From NCBI RefSeq assembly GCF_013415305.1, contig NZ_JACBXU010000004.1:310001-374000 (forward strand): a DNA stretch of 64,000 nucleotides, written 5' to 3'. Each line of letters begins with the position of its first letter. The first letter of the stretch is position 1. The notes below the pieces were generated by a model. It searched no databases. It was not told the origin of the DNA and worked only from the letters and a program-made list of their open reading frames with translations. The position numbers and the translations under genes are program-made. Of the stretch, positions 1 to 11,303 are shown one piece after another. This stretch comes from Pantoea sp. WMus005 (GTDB taxonomy: Bacteria > Pseudomonadota > Gammaproteobacteria > Enterobacterales > Enterobacteriaceae).

Positions 1-21
1 AAATAAGGGCCAGTTATAAAC

Positions 22-47
22 AGAGCCTGAACGAGCAGGCTCTTTTT
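22..47 (+). terminator. Rho-independent terminator of an upstream gene
   Basis: AGAGCCTG (22-29) and CAGGCTCT (36-43) form a perfect 8-bp stem around a 6-nt loop, followed by a T run on the + strand. It probably ends a + strand gene lying left of the window. On the minus strand it also follows the phosphatase gene directly, so it may act in both directions. Confidence 0.8.
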
Positions 48-56
48 CTTGACGAA

Positions 57-869
57 TTATTTACCGTTCCAGCTTTGCAGGCGTGATTCACGCACCGACA
101 GCTGCTGTTCCGGGGTCAGTTTATTGTAGTTTTCCGCCATTCCGCTCTCCCAGTCGCCGTAGAGTGGGTTCGGCAGCACGATGAACTGCGTACCAAACTG
201 CTGATGGTTGAGATTCACAAAATCACGACGCGTCTGATTCCCTTTATGCCAGGTCGCCGCACCGAAATCGTTGAGGTTATCACCGACATAGAGCACCACG
301 TTATAGCCCGCATTTTTGATAGCATCGAAACGCGCCTGCTTGTTGGAGCTGTCGGTATTCAGACGTACCGTTTTATCACTGACGCTGGGGAAGCCGAGCT
401 GCTGCATATTGGCGACCGTAGCAGCGTAATCTTTCTGATCGCGGTTCGACACGTAGAACAGCGTGCCGCCATTTTCTGTGACATGACGTGCGAACTCAAC
501 CGCGCCCGGCACCGCTTTCGCCTGACGCGCCTGCGTCCAGGCTGACCAGGTTTTGCTGCTGAACGGCTGGCCATTCTTCGCCTGCCACGCGCTGTAGGCA
601 CTGTTATCCAGCATGGTTTCATCCAGATCGACAATCACCGCTTTGGGTTTGCCGGTCAGCGAGGGTGCCTGATCAAATGCCATGCGCGCAGTATTAAACG
701 CCTGCCAGGTCAGCGCCTGATATTCGCCAGACTGCTGGAACCAGTTTAAAGCCAGTACCGATTGCTGGCCGAGTTGCTGTTGCGCGGTCTGATGTGAAGA
801 CGAGGCGCAGCCGGTAAGCAGCAGCGCGACCAGTCCGGATGCAGCAAGTTTTGCGGAGGTTTTCATCAT
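57..869 (-). CDS. 5'-nucleotidase / acid phosphatase, lipoprotein e(P4) family
   Basis: This 270-aa protein matches the HAD-superfamily class C acid phosphatases typified by Haemophilus lipoprotein e(P4). These enzymes are lipid-anchored and release phosphate from nucleotides such as NMN outside the inner membrane. The N-terminus is a lipoprotein signal with lipobox LLTGC, lipidation being expected at Cys21. The catalytic HAD motif DLDET has its aspartates at residues 81 and 83, and the metal-binding motif VGDNLND lies near residue 195. Two ATG codons stand in tandem (869 and 866) behind AAGGA; either may be the start. It appears monocistronic. The physiological substrate cannot be read from the sequence. 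Confidence 0.88.
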   Translation of the reverse strand: MMKTSAKLAASGLVALLLTGCASSSHQTAQQQLGQQSVLALNWFQQSGEYQALTWQAFNTARMAFDQAPSLTGKPKAVIVDLDETMLDNSAYSAWQAKNGQPFSSKTWSAWTQARQAKAVPGAVEFARHVTENGGTLFYVSNRDQKDYAATVANMQQLGFPSVSDKTVRLNTDSSNKQARFDAIKNAGYNVVLYVGDNLNDFGAATWHKGNQTRRDFVNLNHQQFGTQFIVLPNPLYGDWESGMAENYNKLTPEQQLSVRESRLQSWNGK

Positions 870-972
870 TTCATCCTTAAGGTGAGAAAGGTCTGAGGAG
901 AAGCTTCAAAAATGTAGCAGTTAACGTAAGCTGTGGGCAGCCCAACGCACGCTGTTATAACAGGAGATTCTT

Positions 973-1680
973 ATGGCCGTGATCCCCCGCTCGTCGTTGC
1001 TCGATTCGCTGGAGTGGCTCGATTACGCGTTTCAGCCAGCGGGTGAGCCGCCTCCCGCCGATGCCGCCTATGGACATCAGCGCCACAGCGCAACCGTGGT
1101 CACCGATAGTGAGAACATTCCGCCCAAAAGCTGTGAGTCCGATGGCGTGATCGGCAGCGGGACGCGGCCTGTGGCGGTTTACACCGCCGATTGCCTGCCG
1201 GTGCTGTTCGCCGACCGCCAACAGCGGATCGTGGCGGCGGTGCATGCCGGACTTAAGGGCACGCTGGCGGGTGTGCTGACCCGCGCCGTGGAAAAACTGG
1301 GCGAGCAAGGCTGCAACCCGCAGGACCTGGTCGTGGCGATCGGCCCGGCGATGGGCCCCTGCTGCTATGAGCTGGCCGAACCGCAGCTGGCGGAGATTGC
1401 ACAGAACCCGGCGTTTGCCACCGGGCTGCGCTGGCACCGGAACCAGCCGGTAAATTCACAAGCACAACGTCCACAGGCCGCTGCCCATCAGCAGGGTGTC
1501 TGGTTCGATCTGCCCGCACTGGCGACACAGTTGCTGGTCAACGCGGGCGTGCCAGCTGCGCAGATCGATAACGTCAATGTCTGCACCTACTGCATGGCCG
1601 AGAGCGGTTCCAGCTACCGCTTTAATACCCACCATGGCAGCGGCTATCGATCGCGCTATTCCTGGATCCGGCGGCGTTAG
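973..1680 (+). CDS. Laccase-domain (YfiH/PgeF superfamily) protein
   Basis: This 235-aa protein belongs to the multi-copper polyphenol oxidase / purine nucleoside phosphorylase superfamily (PgeF, formerly YfiH). Metal-site motifs are visible in order: HQRHSATV near residue 35, TADCLPVLF near 74, AVHAGLKGT near 90, IGPAMGPCCYEL near 120 and CTYC near 202. Sequence divergence from E. coli PgeF suggests a paralog, because the HAGWRG motif reads HAGLKG here and the C-terminus is changed. CAGGAG lies 7 nt before the ATG. Members act on adenosine or inosine, or edit peptidoglycan cytoplasmically. The role of this copy is not known. It has no operon partner. Confidence 0.75.
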   Translation: MAVIPRSSLLDSLEWLDYAFQPAGEPPPADAAYGHQRHSATVVTDSENIPPKSCESDGVIGSGTRPVAVYTADCLPVLFADRQQRIVAAVHAGLKGTLAGVLTRAVEKLGEQGCNPQDLVVAIGPAMGPCCYELAEPQLAEIAQNPAFATGLRWHRNQPVNSQAQRPQAAAHQQGVWFDLPALATQLLVNAGVPAAQIDNVNVCTYCMAESGSSYRFNTHHGSGYRSRYSWIRRR

Positions 1681-1846
1681 CGGTTCAGCGTCAGGGACAT
1701 CACAAGTCCTGCACGCCACGGAAGGCGGTGTTGCTTAAGGCACAGGCTCCCTGCGTCCGCTCGCCCTACTCACCTGCCGATGTTTATGATTTCACTCACA
1801 CCCTGACATTCTTTCACTTTTTTTTAACGCAGAAGTGGCTAGAGTA

Positions 1847-1863
1847 AACTCATCCGACCACTT
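1847..1863 (+). promoter_or_regulatory. Probable FadR operator of fadH
   Basis: AACTCATCCGACCACTT matches the FadR consensus AACTGGTCCGACCAGTT at 14 of 17 positions, including the whole central TCCGACCA. It ends 18 bp before the fadH ATG, a position where bound FadR would block transcription. Repression of fadH by FadR, relieved by long-chain acyl-CoA, is known in E. coli; binding here is inferred. Confidence 0.7.
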
Positions 1864-1871
1864 TATTGTGA

Positions 1872-3899
<2,028 letters not shown>

Positions 3900-5018
3900 C
3901 TAGCGCATTTTAACCGCGCGCAGCACCACAAATTTCTGGTTAGAGGCGATCAGTGTGCAGTTGCCGAACAGCTTTTTCAGCTTGTGGTGATAATCGAGGT
4001 GGCGGTTGCCGACAATGCGCAACTCGCCGCCATACTGAAGGCAGCGTTTGGCATCGCGGAACATCTGCCATGCCAGATGATCGGTGACGGCATGTTGCTG
4101 GTGGAACGGCGGGTTGCACAGCACCGCGTGCAGCCGATCCGACGGATAGCCGCTCAGCACGTTGTTCACCACGAACTGACAGCGCGACAGATCATCAGGA
4201 CGGTTCATTTCCACATTAAGCTTGCTGGAGGCGACCGCCATGTAAGACTCATCAAGGAAATGCACCTCGGCCTGCGGATTCTGTTCCAGCGCCACCAGTC
4301 CTACCACACCGTTGCCACAGCCCAGATCGACAATCTCACCTTCAATGTTTTCCGGCAGATGCTGCACAAACAGTCGTGCGCCGATATCCAGCGAAGAACG
4401 CGAGAAGACATTGGCGTAGTTGTGGATCTGATAAGGGGTGCCATCCAGCGGCCAGACCAGTGCAGGTGTGGCTTCACGCAGTTGAGGCTTACTGAACTGG
4501 CTGTAGATCAGGCGTGCTTTTTTCCACGCCAGTGAGGTTTTGGTTTCACCGATGATCTGTTCGAACAGCTGCAGGGTTGAGTTATGAATCTCTTTGGCGC
4601 GCGCCGCCGCCAGAATCACCGTATCGGGTGTGACGACTTCGCGAATAGCGCGCAGCTGGTGCTCCAGCAGCGCCAGGGTTTTAGGGATCTTAATCAGCAC
4701 CGCCGCCGGGGCCGCAGGCAGTTCTGCCAGGCTATCAACAAAGTGAACCTCGCTGTCGTCCAGCGCATTGAAAGTCAGGTTCTGACGGGCAGCCTGCTGG
4801 CTCAGCCAGGAGTCGCTGACATGCCAGACGGTGCGCGGATTCAGGGCGCAGGTTAATGCCCCGAAACTGTCGTTGAAGACCAGCACCGGTCCTTCCGGCA
4901 GCGCCTGCTGTAACAGATATTCATCAGCCGCATCCCAGGCTTGTAATGGACTTTCGTCACGCATCTGCGGGAAGCGATGCAGGATCAGTGTGCGATCGTT
5001 CAGTTCAAGTTGGCTCAT
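3900..5018 (-). CDS. rlmG: 23S rRNA (guanine-1835-N2)-methyltransferase RlmG
   Basis: RlmG (YgjO) uses S-adenosylmethionine to methylate N2 of G1835 in 23S rRNA. The 372-aa protein has the two-domain RlmC/RlmG layout: a degenerate N-terminal methyltransferase-like half and an active C-terminal half. The active half has the SAM motif [11 protein letters not shown] and the catalytic NPPF. The start at 5018 is chosen because GGAG lies 8 nt upstream and the N-terminus ([17 protein letters not shown]) aligns with E. coli RlmG. It is divergent from ygjP (83-bp gap) and convergent with fadH, as in E. coli. Confidence 0.95.
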   Translation of the reverse strand: MSQLELNDRTLILHRFPQMRDESPLQAWDAADEYLLQQALPEGPVLVFNDSFGALTCALNPRTVWHVSDSWLSQQAARQNLTFNALDDSEVHFVDSLAELPAAPAAVLIKIPKTLALLEHQLRAIREVVTPDTVILAAARAKEIHNSTLQLFEQIIGETKTSLAWKKARLIYSQFSKPQLREATPALVWPLDGTPYQIHNYANVFSRSSLDIGARLFVQHLPENIEGEIVDLGCGNGVVGLVALEQNPQAEVHFLDESYMAVASSKLNVEMNRPDDLSRCQFVVNNVLSGYPSDRLHAVLCNPPFHQQHAVTDHLAWQMFRDAKRCLQYGGELRIVGNRHLDYHHKLKKLFGNCTLIASNQKFVVLRAVKMR

Positions 5019-5101
5019 GAATTCTCCGGCGTGGTACACTTTGGTTGATTTTCGCCCCAAAATCGGGGGCGCAGTATACTGTCTTTCGCCTGGAATCCCT
5101 A

Positions 5102-5605
5102 ATGTCCTCACTGATCTACCTTCAGGGTTACCCTGCCCCCCTTCTTGAGCAGGTTCAGACGCTGATCACCCATCAGCGCTTAGGCGCGTTTCTGCAGGAA
5201 CGTTATCCTGACACCCATGATGTGATGAGTGATAAAGCGCTGTATGACTACACGCAGGCGCTAAAAAACCGCTATATGCGCAACGCGCCGCCAATCAGCA
5301 AAGTGATGTGGGATAACAAAATCAAGGTGATGAAGCATGCACTTGGTCTGCACACGGCCATCTCGCGCATCCAGGGCGGCAAGCTTAAAGCGAAAGCGGA
5401 AATCCGCATCTCGACCTTTTTCCGTCTCGCACCGGAGCCATTTCTGCGGATGATCGTGGTGCATGAGCTGGCACATCTGAAAGAGAAAGATCACGACAAG
5501 GCGTTCTACCAGCTCTGCTGCCATATGGAGCCGGATTACCACCAGCTCGAATTTGATGCCCGCCTCTGGATGACAGACCAGGCGATGCGCGGCAACGCAG
5601 CTTAA
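5102..5605 (+). CDS. ygjP: YgjP family (YgjP/WrbI-type) metallopeptidase-like protein
   Basis: A 167-aa protein closely resembling E. coli YgjP, a SprT/M48-like zinc-metallopeptidase-domain protein (DUF45). The zinc motif HELAH is at residues 121-125, followed by KEKDH. This is the glutamate-containing HExxH of a gluzincin, so catalytic capacity looks intact, but no substrate is established. The start at ATG 5102 matches the E. coli N-terminus (MSxLxYLQGYP); a longer in-frame reading from 5045 would run into the rlmG promoter. Its last 4 bases overlap the convergent ClC channel gene. Confidence 0.9.
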   Translation: MSSLIYLQGYPAPLLEQVQTLITHQRLGAFLQERYPDTHDVMSDKALYDYTQALKNRYMRNAPPISKVMWDNKIKVMKHALGLHTAISRIQGGKLKAKAEIRISTFFRLAPEPFLRMIVVHELAHLKEKDHDKAFYQLCCHMEPDYHQLEFDARLWMTDQAMRGNAA

Positions 5606-7290
5606 AGAAACTCCTGCGCTTTCTGAATCAGGCTGGTTTTCGTCAGCGCCCCCAGAAAGCGTCGCTCCTGAGGATTATTCAGCACCGGCAGTCGCTCCAG
5701 CGTGACTGCCGCAAACGCCTCCCAGCCCTCACGCATACTCTGATTTTCAAAGATCACCGGAAAATCCTGATCCATGACGCACTGTACCGGTGAGTCCAGG
5801 GTGATCTCCTGCGCCAGCACCCGGCGCGAAATCTCATGAATCGAGACCACGCCGAGGAAAGCGCCTGCGGCATTGATGACATAGACATAGCGTTCACGCT
5901 TCAGCGAGCTGACCGCCAGCGCCTGCCCGACTGACTCCTCCGGCTGCAACGCCGCACCGGGAATGATCAGCTCAGCTATGCGCATGTTATCGAAGTCATA
6001 TTTCGCTTCTGAACGGTTGAAGTGATGACTCACGACCGGATAAGTACTGGCGGATTGCAGACGATAGACCACCATCGACGCCAGCACAGTCGCGATCATC
6101 AGCGGAAACAGCAGGCTGCTGTTGAGCGTCATCTCCAGCACCATCAGCATCGCCATCAACGGCGCCTGACTGACCGCCGCCAGCACCGCCGCCATGCCAA
6201 TCGCGGCATAGAGCAGCACATTGCCGAGCGGCAGATGTAACGCCGCCCCCATCGTCGCGATAATGACGCCAAGCAGCGCGCCAATCAGCAGCGAGGGCGT
6301 AAAGAGTCCGCCAACGGCGTTCGACCCCACCGACAGGCTGGTCGCAAGGGTTTTCAGCACCAGCAAAAGCAGCAGTCCCGGCAGCAGATAGTCGCCCGCC
6401 ATGACTTTGACGATGACTTCGTAGCCGTTGCCGAGGATATCGGTGGAGATCAGCGCCAGTAAGCCCACCGCAAAGCCGCCCGCGCCCAGACGCACGGGCA
6501 GCGAGGCGACCCGGCTGAAGAGCACTTTGCTGCGGGCGATGCATTTAATCAGAATCCAGCCCGCCAGACCGGCGCTCAAACCAATGACGACCGTCATCAG
6601 CAGGCTACTGAGATCCATGGCGAAGTTTGCATCCGCCAGCGGATAGAGCGCGCTGCGAAAGCCCAGCGTCCACATGGTCATCACCGCTGTTGCTGAGGCG
6701 ATAATCAGAGGGATCAGCCGCTGCAACGCAGAAATACCAAACGCAATTTCCGCCACAAAAATCGCCGAGGCCAGCGGCGCATGATAGACCGACGCAAGGC
6801 CGGCTGCGGCGGCCATCGCCACCACGTCACTGTTCTTCAGATTAAGAGACGCCGGTAACAGGCGGCCAATCGCACTGCCGCACAGTGCCGAGAGCTGCAC
6901 CATCGGCCCCTCTTTACCGATCGATGCCCCGCTGCCGATACTGGCAATCGACGACAGGGCACGGAACAGCGACGTTTTGGTCGGCACCGCATCAAGCCGG
7001 GCATTAATCACTTCAAGATAATCTGTTTTCACCGTCTGCTGCTGCTCGATGGCAACCGCGTAACGCAGGAAATAACCCGCCAGCACGCCGCCCGCCCCCA
7101 CCAGCAGCGGCCAGAAGATCCACGGCCAGAGATGCAGGGAGTCGGTAATCTCACCACTGCGGGCAAACAGCAGATGGTTGATCAGTTCAATCACGCCGCG
7201 AAAAGCCAGCGTCACCAGCGACGCCGCGCACCCGACCGGAATGGCGATCAGAAGTGTGGTCCAGTTTAATGCGTGCTTACTTGCTTTCAC
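5602..7290 (-). CDS. ClC-type chloride channel/antiporter with C-terminal CBS pair
   Basis: A 562-aa inner-membrane ClC protein, closest in type to ClcB but with an added cytoplasmic tail. The selectivity and gating motif GSGASIGKEGP is at 119-129, with the external gating glutamate at 127. GNAVGGLFTPSLLIGA, the second ion-path motif, is near 325. About ten hydrophobic segments are followed, from about residue 440, by a soluble region whose pattern fits two CBS domains; such domains often sense adenine nucleotides. E. coli ClcB is about 418 aa and lacks them. Whether it is a channel or a Cl-/H+ exchanger cannot be decided from sequence alone. It is divergent from ygjR. Confidence 0.88.
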   Translation of the reverse strand: MKASKHALNWTTLLIAIPVGCAASLVTLAFRGVIELINHLLFARSGEITDSLHLWPWIFWPLLVGAGGVLAGYFLRYAVAIEQQQTVKTDYLEVINARLDAVPTKTSLFRALSSIASIGSGASIGKEGPMVQLSALCGSAIGRLLPASLNLKNSDVVAMAAAAGLASVYHAPLASAIFVAEIAFGISALQRLIPLIIASATAVMTMWTLGFRSALYPLADANFAMDLSSLLMTVVIGLSAGLAGWILIKCIARSKVLFSRVASLPVRLGAGGFAVGLLALISTDILGNGYEVIVKVMAGDYLLPGLLLLLVLKTLATSLSVGSNAVGGLFTPSLLIGALLGVIIATMGAALHLPLGNVLLYAAIGMAAVLAAVSQAPLMAMLMVLEMTLNSSLLFPLMIATVLASMVVYRLQSASTYPVVSHHFNRSEAKYDFDNMRIAELIIPGAALQPEESVGQALAVSSLKRERYVYVINAAGAFLGVVSIHEISRRVLAQEITLDSPVQCVMDQDFPVIFENQSMREGWEAFAAVTLERLPVLNNPQERRFLGALTKTSLIQKAQEFL

Positions 7291-7436
7291 CTGCGCTCCC
7301 TGGTTGATACATAAAGATCATCGCTTCCGCATATTATTGGAATGCGGATCGCAGGATCAATCCCTGCCCGCCCGGCACCATTGCACCGCATCGGAGAGAT
7401 GTTACTCTGCCGCTTTAACGCTGCCGGAGAGATGAC

Positions 7437-8423
7437 GTGATTCGTTTTGCCATTGTGGGAACAAACTGGATTACACGCCAGTTTATTGATGCCGCTCATG
7501 AAACCGGAGCGATGAAGCTCTGTGCGGTCTATTCACGCAGTCAGCAGCAGGCCGACGCTTTTATTGCCGATTATCCCTGCAAACAGACCTTTACCTCACT
7601 GGAAGCCCTGGCCGCCAGCCCGGAGATTGATGCAGTCTATCTGGCCAGCCCCAACGCCCTGCACTGCCAGCAGGCGCTGCTGTTTATGTCGCACGGCAAG
7701 CATGTGATTTGCGAAAAACCACTGGCCTCAAATCTGGCCGAAGTGGAGCAGATGATCACCTGCGCCCGTGAGCATCAGGTGGTGCTGTTTGAGGCATTTA
7801 AAACCGCCAGCCTGCCAAATTTCCTGCGGCTGCAGCAGGCGTTACCTGACGTGGGTAAACTGCGGAAAGCGCTGCTGTGTTACTGCCAGTACTCTTCACG
7901 CTATCCGCGCTATCTCAACGGCGAGAACCCCAATACTTTTGATCCGCGCTGGTCGAATGGCTCTATTATGGATATCGGCTATTATTGCCTGGCTTCAGCG
8001 GTGGCGCTGTGGGGCCAGCCAGACCGGGTGCACGCTACCGCGACGCTGCTTGCGAGCGGTGTGGACGCACATGGCGTAGTCGTGCTCAGCTATGGCGATT
8101 TCGACGTGACGATTCTGCATTCGAAGGTGAGTAATTCCAGCCTGCCCAGCGAGATTCAGGGTGAAGCAGGCGCGCTGGTGATTGAAAAGCTCTCTGAGTG
8201 CCAGCAACTGACCTTTATTCCTCGTGGTGCTGAAAAGCAGGCGCTGAGTGAGCCGCAGCATATCAACACCATGCTGTATGAAGCGGCCGCGTTTGCGCGG
8301 CTGGTTGAGCAGCGCCAGGTGGACCATCCCGGAATAGAGGTTTCGCGCATTACCGCTGCGCTTCTGACCGAAATCCGTCGCCAGACTGGTGTAATCTTCC
8401 CGGCCGATGAGGCTGCTGTGTAA
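7437..8423 (+). CDS. ygjR: Gfo/Idh/MocA-family NAD(P)-dependent oxidoreductase YgjR
   Basis: A 328-aa cytoplasmic dehydrogenase-like protein. The N-terminal Rossmann fold carries VGTNWI at residues 7-12 in place of the usual GxGxxG. The family motif EKP is at 93-95, its lysine being the usual catalytic residue, and the C-terminal half is the GFO/IDH/MocA substrate domain. Position directly upstream of alx matches E. coli ygjR. It starts with GTG at 7437 behind GGAGAG. Members oxidise sugars, inositols or related polyols; the substrate here is unknown. The next 256 bases are the alx leader. Confidence 0.85.
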   Translation: MIRFAIVGTNWITRQFIDAAHETGAMKLCAVYSRSQQQADAFIADYPCKQTFTSLEALAASPEIDAVYLASPNALHCQQALLFMSHGKHVICEKPLASNLAEVEQMITCAREHQVVLFEAFKTASLPNFLRLQQALPDVGKLRKALLCYCQYSSRYPRYLNGENPNTFDPRWSNGSIMDIGYYCLASAVALWGQPDRVHATATLLASGVDAHGVVVLSYGDFDVTILHSKVSNSSLPSEIQGEAGALVIEKLSECQQLTFIPRGAEKQALSEPQHINTMLYEAAAFARLVEQRQVDHPGIEVSRITAALLTEIRRQTGVIFPADEAAV

Positions 8424-8484
8424 ATATTTCTAAATATGTCTGAGATAGGTTGCTTCCTGTGCGGCTAAACCGTAACTTAGCCTC

Positions 8485-8620
8485 CTGCAAAGGGGAGTAA
8501 CTTGTAAGCTGATTGATCGTCACTACGTTGCGAAAGCATCCGGTCATCAGGCAACCCGGAATCCATTTCTGTGTTGTAAGTGAGACCTTGCCGGAAGGCG
8601 AGGTTTGCTTACACAAAAAT
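8485..8620 (+). ncRNA. yybP-ykoY (Mn2+/pH-responsive, alx PRE) riboswitch
   Basis: The leader of alx shows the conserved parts of the yybP-ykoY aptamer. They are AAAGGGGAGUAAC at about 8489-8501, then the variable arm, and then GUGAGACCUUGCCGGAAGGC with its closing GCGAGGUUUGC between 8579 and 8609. In E. coli this element (SraF/PRE) switches alx on at high pH and with manganese. Borders are approximate. A terminator-like hairpin and T run follow directly. Confidence 0.87.
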
Positions 8621-8623
8621 AAG

Positions 8624-8657
8624 CGGCTGACGTCTTCTGACTTCAGCCGTTTTTTTT
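8624..8657 (+). terminator. Terminator / expression platform between riboswitch and alx
   Basis: CGGCTGA (8624-8630) pairs with TCAGCCG (8643-8649), followed by eight T residues. It lies just after the aptamer and 22 nt before the alx ATG. This is the layout of a transcriptional expression platform, possibly combined with the translational control known for E. coli alx. Confidence 0.8.
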
Positions 8658-8679
8658 CTTTTTAAGACAGGATACGAAT

Positions 8680-9648
8680 ATGCAAACTGTGGGTACGCCT
8701 TTACTGTGGGGCAGCTTTGCGGTTGTGGTGCTTATCATGCTGGCTATCGACCTGCTGTTACAGGGACGCCGCGGCGCGCAGACCATGTCTTTCAAACAGG
8801 CGGCTGTCTGGTCGCTGATCTGGGTTTCCGTCTCACTGCTGTTCAGCGCCGCCTTCTGGTGGTATCTGGAGGGCAGTGCGGGACGTGAAGTTGCTAATAC
8901 GCAGACACTCGCTTTCCTGACTGGTTACGTGCTGGAAAAAGCGCTGGCGGTGGATAACGTCTTCGTCTGGCTGATGCTGTTCAGCTACTTCTCTATTCCG
9001 GCCAACCTGCAGCGCCGAGTGCTGATCTACGGAGTATTAGGCGCTATCATTCTGCGTACTATCATGATCTTCGCGGGGAGCTGGCTGGTCACGCAATTCA
9101 GCTGGATCCTCTATGTGTTCGGTGCCTTCCTGCTGTTTACGGGCGTGAAGATGGCGCTGGCAAAAGAGGATGATGGTGCGGTCGGCGACAAACCGGTAGT
9201 ACGCTGGTTGCGTAAGCATTTACGCATGACCGACGATCTCGACGGTGAGAAGTTCTTCACCCGCAAAAACGGCGTGCTGTTTGCGACCCCGCTGTTGCTG
9301 GTGCTGATCATGGTGGAACTCAGTGACGTAATCTTTGCCGTCGACAGTATCCCGGCGATCTTCGCGGTGACCACTGACCCGTTCATCGTGCTGACCTCAA
9401 ACCTGTTCGCTATCCTGGGTTTACGTGCCATGTATTTCCTGCTGGCGAACGTGGCGGAACGCTTCTCGATGCTGAAGTATGGTCTGGCGATTGTGCTGGT
9501 GTTTATCGGCTTTAAGATGCTGATTGTCGACCTCTACCATATTCCGGTCGGTATCTCGCTGGGTGTAGTCGGTGCCATTCTGGCCTCAACCCTGCTGATT
9601 AATGCCTGGGTTAACCGCAAAAGAGACCAGAAAAAGCTCGCACCATAA
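8680..9648 (+). CDS. alx: TerC-family inner-membrane protein Alx
   Basis: Alx is a polytopic TerC-family membrane protein linked in E. coli to manganese export and alkaline-pH response. The 322-aa product has about nine hydrophobic segments. Acidic residues lie inside the membrane, as in [12 protein letters not shown] near residue 87 and [15 protein letters not shown] near 212, the paired motifs shared by TerC proteins. The ATG at 8680 follows AGACAGGA. Control is through the yybP-ykoY riboswitch immediately upstream. A strong hairpin (9656-9680) ends the transcript before sstT. Confidence 0.94.
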   Translation: MQTVGTPLLWGSFAVVVLIMLAIDLLLQGRRGAQTMSFKQAAVWSLIWVSVSLLFSAAFWWYLEGSAGREVANTQTLAFLTGYVLEKALAVDNVFVWLMLFSYFSIPANLQRRVLIYGVLGAIILRTIMIFAGSWLVTQFSWILYVFGAFLLFTGVKMALAKEDDGAVGDKPVVRWLRKHLRMTDDLDGEKFFTRKNGVLFATPLLLVLIMVELSDVIFAVDSIPAIFAVTTDPFIVLTSNLFAILGLRAMYFLLANVAERFSMLKYGLAIVLVFIGFKMLIVDLYHIPVGISLGVVGAILASTLLINAWVNRKRDQKKLAP

Positions 9649-9655
9649 TTACCTG

Positions 9656-9680
9656 CAGGGGCAGCGGATGCCCCTGTTTT
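9656..9680 (+). terminator. Terminator after alx
   Basis: CAGGGGCA (9656-9663) and TGCCCCTG (9669-9676) form a perfect 8-bp stem with a 5-nt loop, followed by TTTT and a further T-rich stretch. It separates alx from the sstT promoter region, which fills the remaining ~200 bp and has a TATACT -10-like box near 9803. Confidence 0.85.
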
Positions 9681-9883
9681 ATTTTGTGGCAGCCTGTCGC
9701 GCCATTTCATCCCTCTGTCACACTTCCACTATCCAGCATAATAAAAATCTGACCTGCTCCACAGTGACAGAATTTTCTCTTTTCTCGTCCAATCTTTTCC
9801 TTATACTCCGCCGGGCAAACCGTTTTAGCCGATGCAAAACATCGCGTCTGAAACTACATCCGCGACAAAATATAGAAAATATT

Positions 9884-11116
9884 ATGCAGAAAACTCTCTC
9901 CGCACGTCTGGGCACGCTGCTCGCCGGAAGCCTGGTGAAGCAAATCATGATTGGGTTGATCGCCGGTGTGGCGCTCGCCTGGATTTCACACGATGCCGCC
10001 ATTGCGGTCGGTCTGCTGGGTGAACTGTTTGTCAGTGCGCTGAAAGCGGTCGCCCCGTTACTGGTACTGATGCTGGTGATTGCTTCGATTGCTAACCACC
10101 AGCAGGGCCAGAAATCCAATATCCGGCCGATTATTGTACTTTATCTGCTGAGCACCTTTTTCGCGGCGGTGGTCGCGGTGGTGTTCAGTCATCTGGTGCC
10201 GCAGACGCTGACGCTGGCGGTGGGCACCACGGAAATCGTTCCGCCTTCCGGTATTACCGAAGTGTTACGTGGGCTGCTGATGAGCATGGTCGCCAACCCG
10301 ATTACTGCGCTGATGCAGGCTAATTACATTGGCATTCTGGTGTGGGCGATTGGCCTCGGTCTGGCGTTCCGTCACAGCAGTGACAGCACCCGCGCTCTGC
10401 TCAATGATGCCTCTCATGCCGTGACCTGGCTGGTACGCTGCGTCATTCGCTGCGCGCCGATCGGGATTTTCGGTCTGGTGGCCTCGATCCTCGCGTCTAC
10501 CGGCTTTGGCGCGCTGTGGCAATATGCGCATCTGCTGACGTTACTGATCGGCTGTATGCTGCTGATGGCACTGGTGGTGAACCCGATGCTGGTGTTCTCT
10601 AAAATCCGCCGTAACCCCTATCCGCTGGTCTTTACCTGCCTGCGTGAAAGTGGCGTGACCGCCTTCTTTACCCGCAGTTCTGCCGCCAACATTCCGGTGA
10701 ATATGGCGCTGGCGAAACGTCTGAATCTGGATGAGGATACCTATTCGGTGTCGATTCCGCTGGGTGCGACCATCAGTATGGCGGGTGCGTCGATCACGAT
10801 TACCGTGCTGACGCTGGCGGCGGTGCATACGCTGGGTATCAGCATTGATGTACCGACGGCGATTCTGCTGAGTCTGGTGGCATCACTTTGTGCCTGTGGG
10901 GCATCAGGCGTGGCGGGCGGTTCGCTGCTGCTGATCCCGGTGGCCTGTAATATGTTCGGTATTCCGAATGATCTGGCGATGCAGGTCGTGGCGGTCGGCT
11001 TTATTATCGGCGTACTGCAGGATTCGGCGGAAACCGCGCTGAATTCCTCTACCGATATTCTGTTTACGGCGGCCGTCTGTCAGGCAGAAGCTGGCCGTGA
11101 AACCAGCCGGGCATAA
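9884..11116 (+). CDS. sstT: Na+/serine-threonine symporter SstT
   Basis: SstT imports serine and threonine with sodium; it belongs to the dicarboxylate/amino acid:cation symporter (SLC1-like) family. The 410-aa protein has about eight membrane spans, a serine-rich re-entrant region ([12 protein letters not shown]) and the second hairpin with [13 protein letters not shown] typical of the family. ATG 9884 is chosen since it gives the E. coli-like N-terminus and length (414 aa there); an in-frame reading back to 9602 overlaps alx. The ribosome-binding site is weak (AGAAA). Position after alx matches E. coli. Confidence 0.94.
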   Translation: MQKTLSARLGTLLAGSLVKQIMIGLIAGVALAWISHDAAIAVGLLGELFVSALKAVAPLLVLMLVIASIANHQQGQKSNIRPIIVLYLLSTFFAAVVAVVFSHLVPQTLTLAVGTTEIVPPSGITEVLRGLLMSMVANPITALMQANYIGILVWAIGLGLAFRHSSDSTRALLNDASHAVTWLVRCVIRCAPIGIFGLVASILASTGFGALWQYAHLLTLLIGCMLLMALVVNPMLVFSKIRRNPYPLVFTCLRESGVTAFFTRSSAANIPVNMALAKRLNLDEDTYSVSIPLGATISMAGASITITVLTLAAVHTLGISIDVPTAILLSLVASLCACGASGVAGGSLLLIPVACNMFGIPNDLAMQVVAVGFIIGVLQDSAETALNSSTDILFTAAVCQAEAGRETSRA

Positions 11117-11157
11117 GCTCGTTATTACTGCCGGTTAATTCTGTGCTCTTCGCGGAT

Positions 11158-11250
11158 GGCAGAGTCCGATCGCAAAGTCGCTTTACGCATCCCTGCTCGC
11201 TCGGCCCGCGCCTTCTCTGGCGCGGGACGCTTTGCTCTTCGGACTCTGCC
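11158..11250. repeat. 93-bp nested inverted repeat between sstT and uxaA
   Basis: GGCAGAGTCCGA (11158-11169) is an exact inverted copy of TCGGACTCTGCC (11239-11250). Inside these arms GCAAAG pairs with CTTTGC, and further in CCCGCGCC pairs with GGCGCGGG around a 6-nt loop. The gap lies between convergent sstT and uxaA, but there is no T run beside the stems. It could be a transcription barrier or a dispersed palindromic element. I cannot assign it to a named repeat family. Confidence 0.7.
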
Positions 11251-11303
11251 ACCCGCTCCCTGAGCTTTTGAGCTCTCTGAACGAGCAAGATCGCTTTTTG
11301 GTG

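Noticed and set aside
9602..9883. Long N-terminal extension of SstT
   Set aside because: The extra 94 residues overlap alx and its terminator and do not match the family; the start at 9884 gives the known N-terminus.
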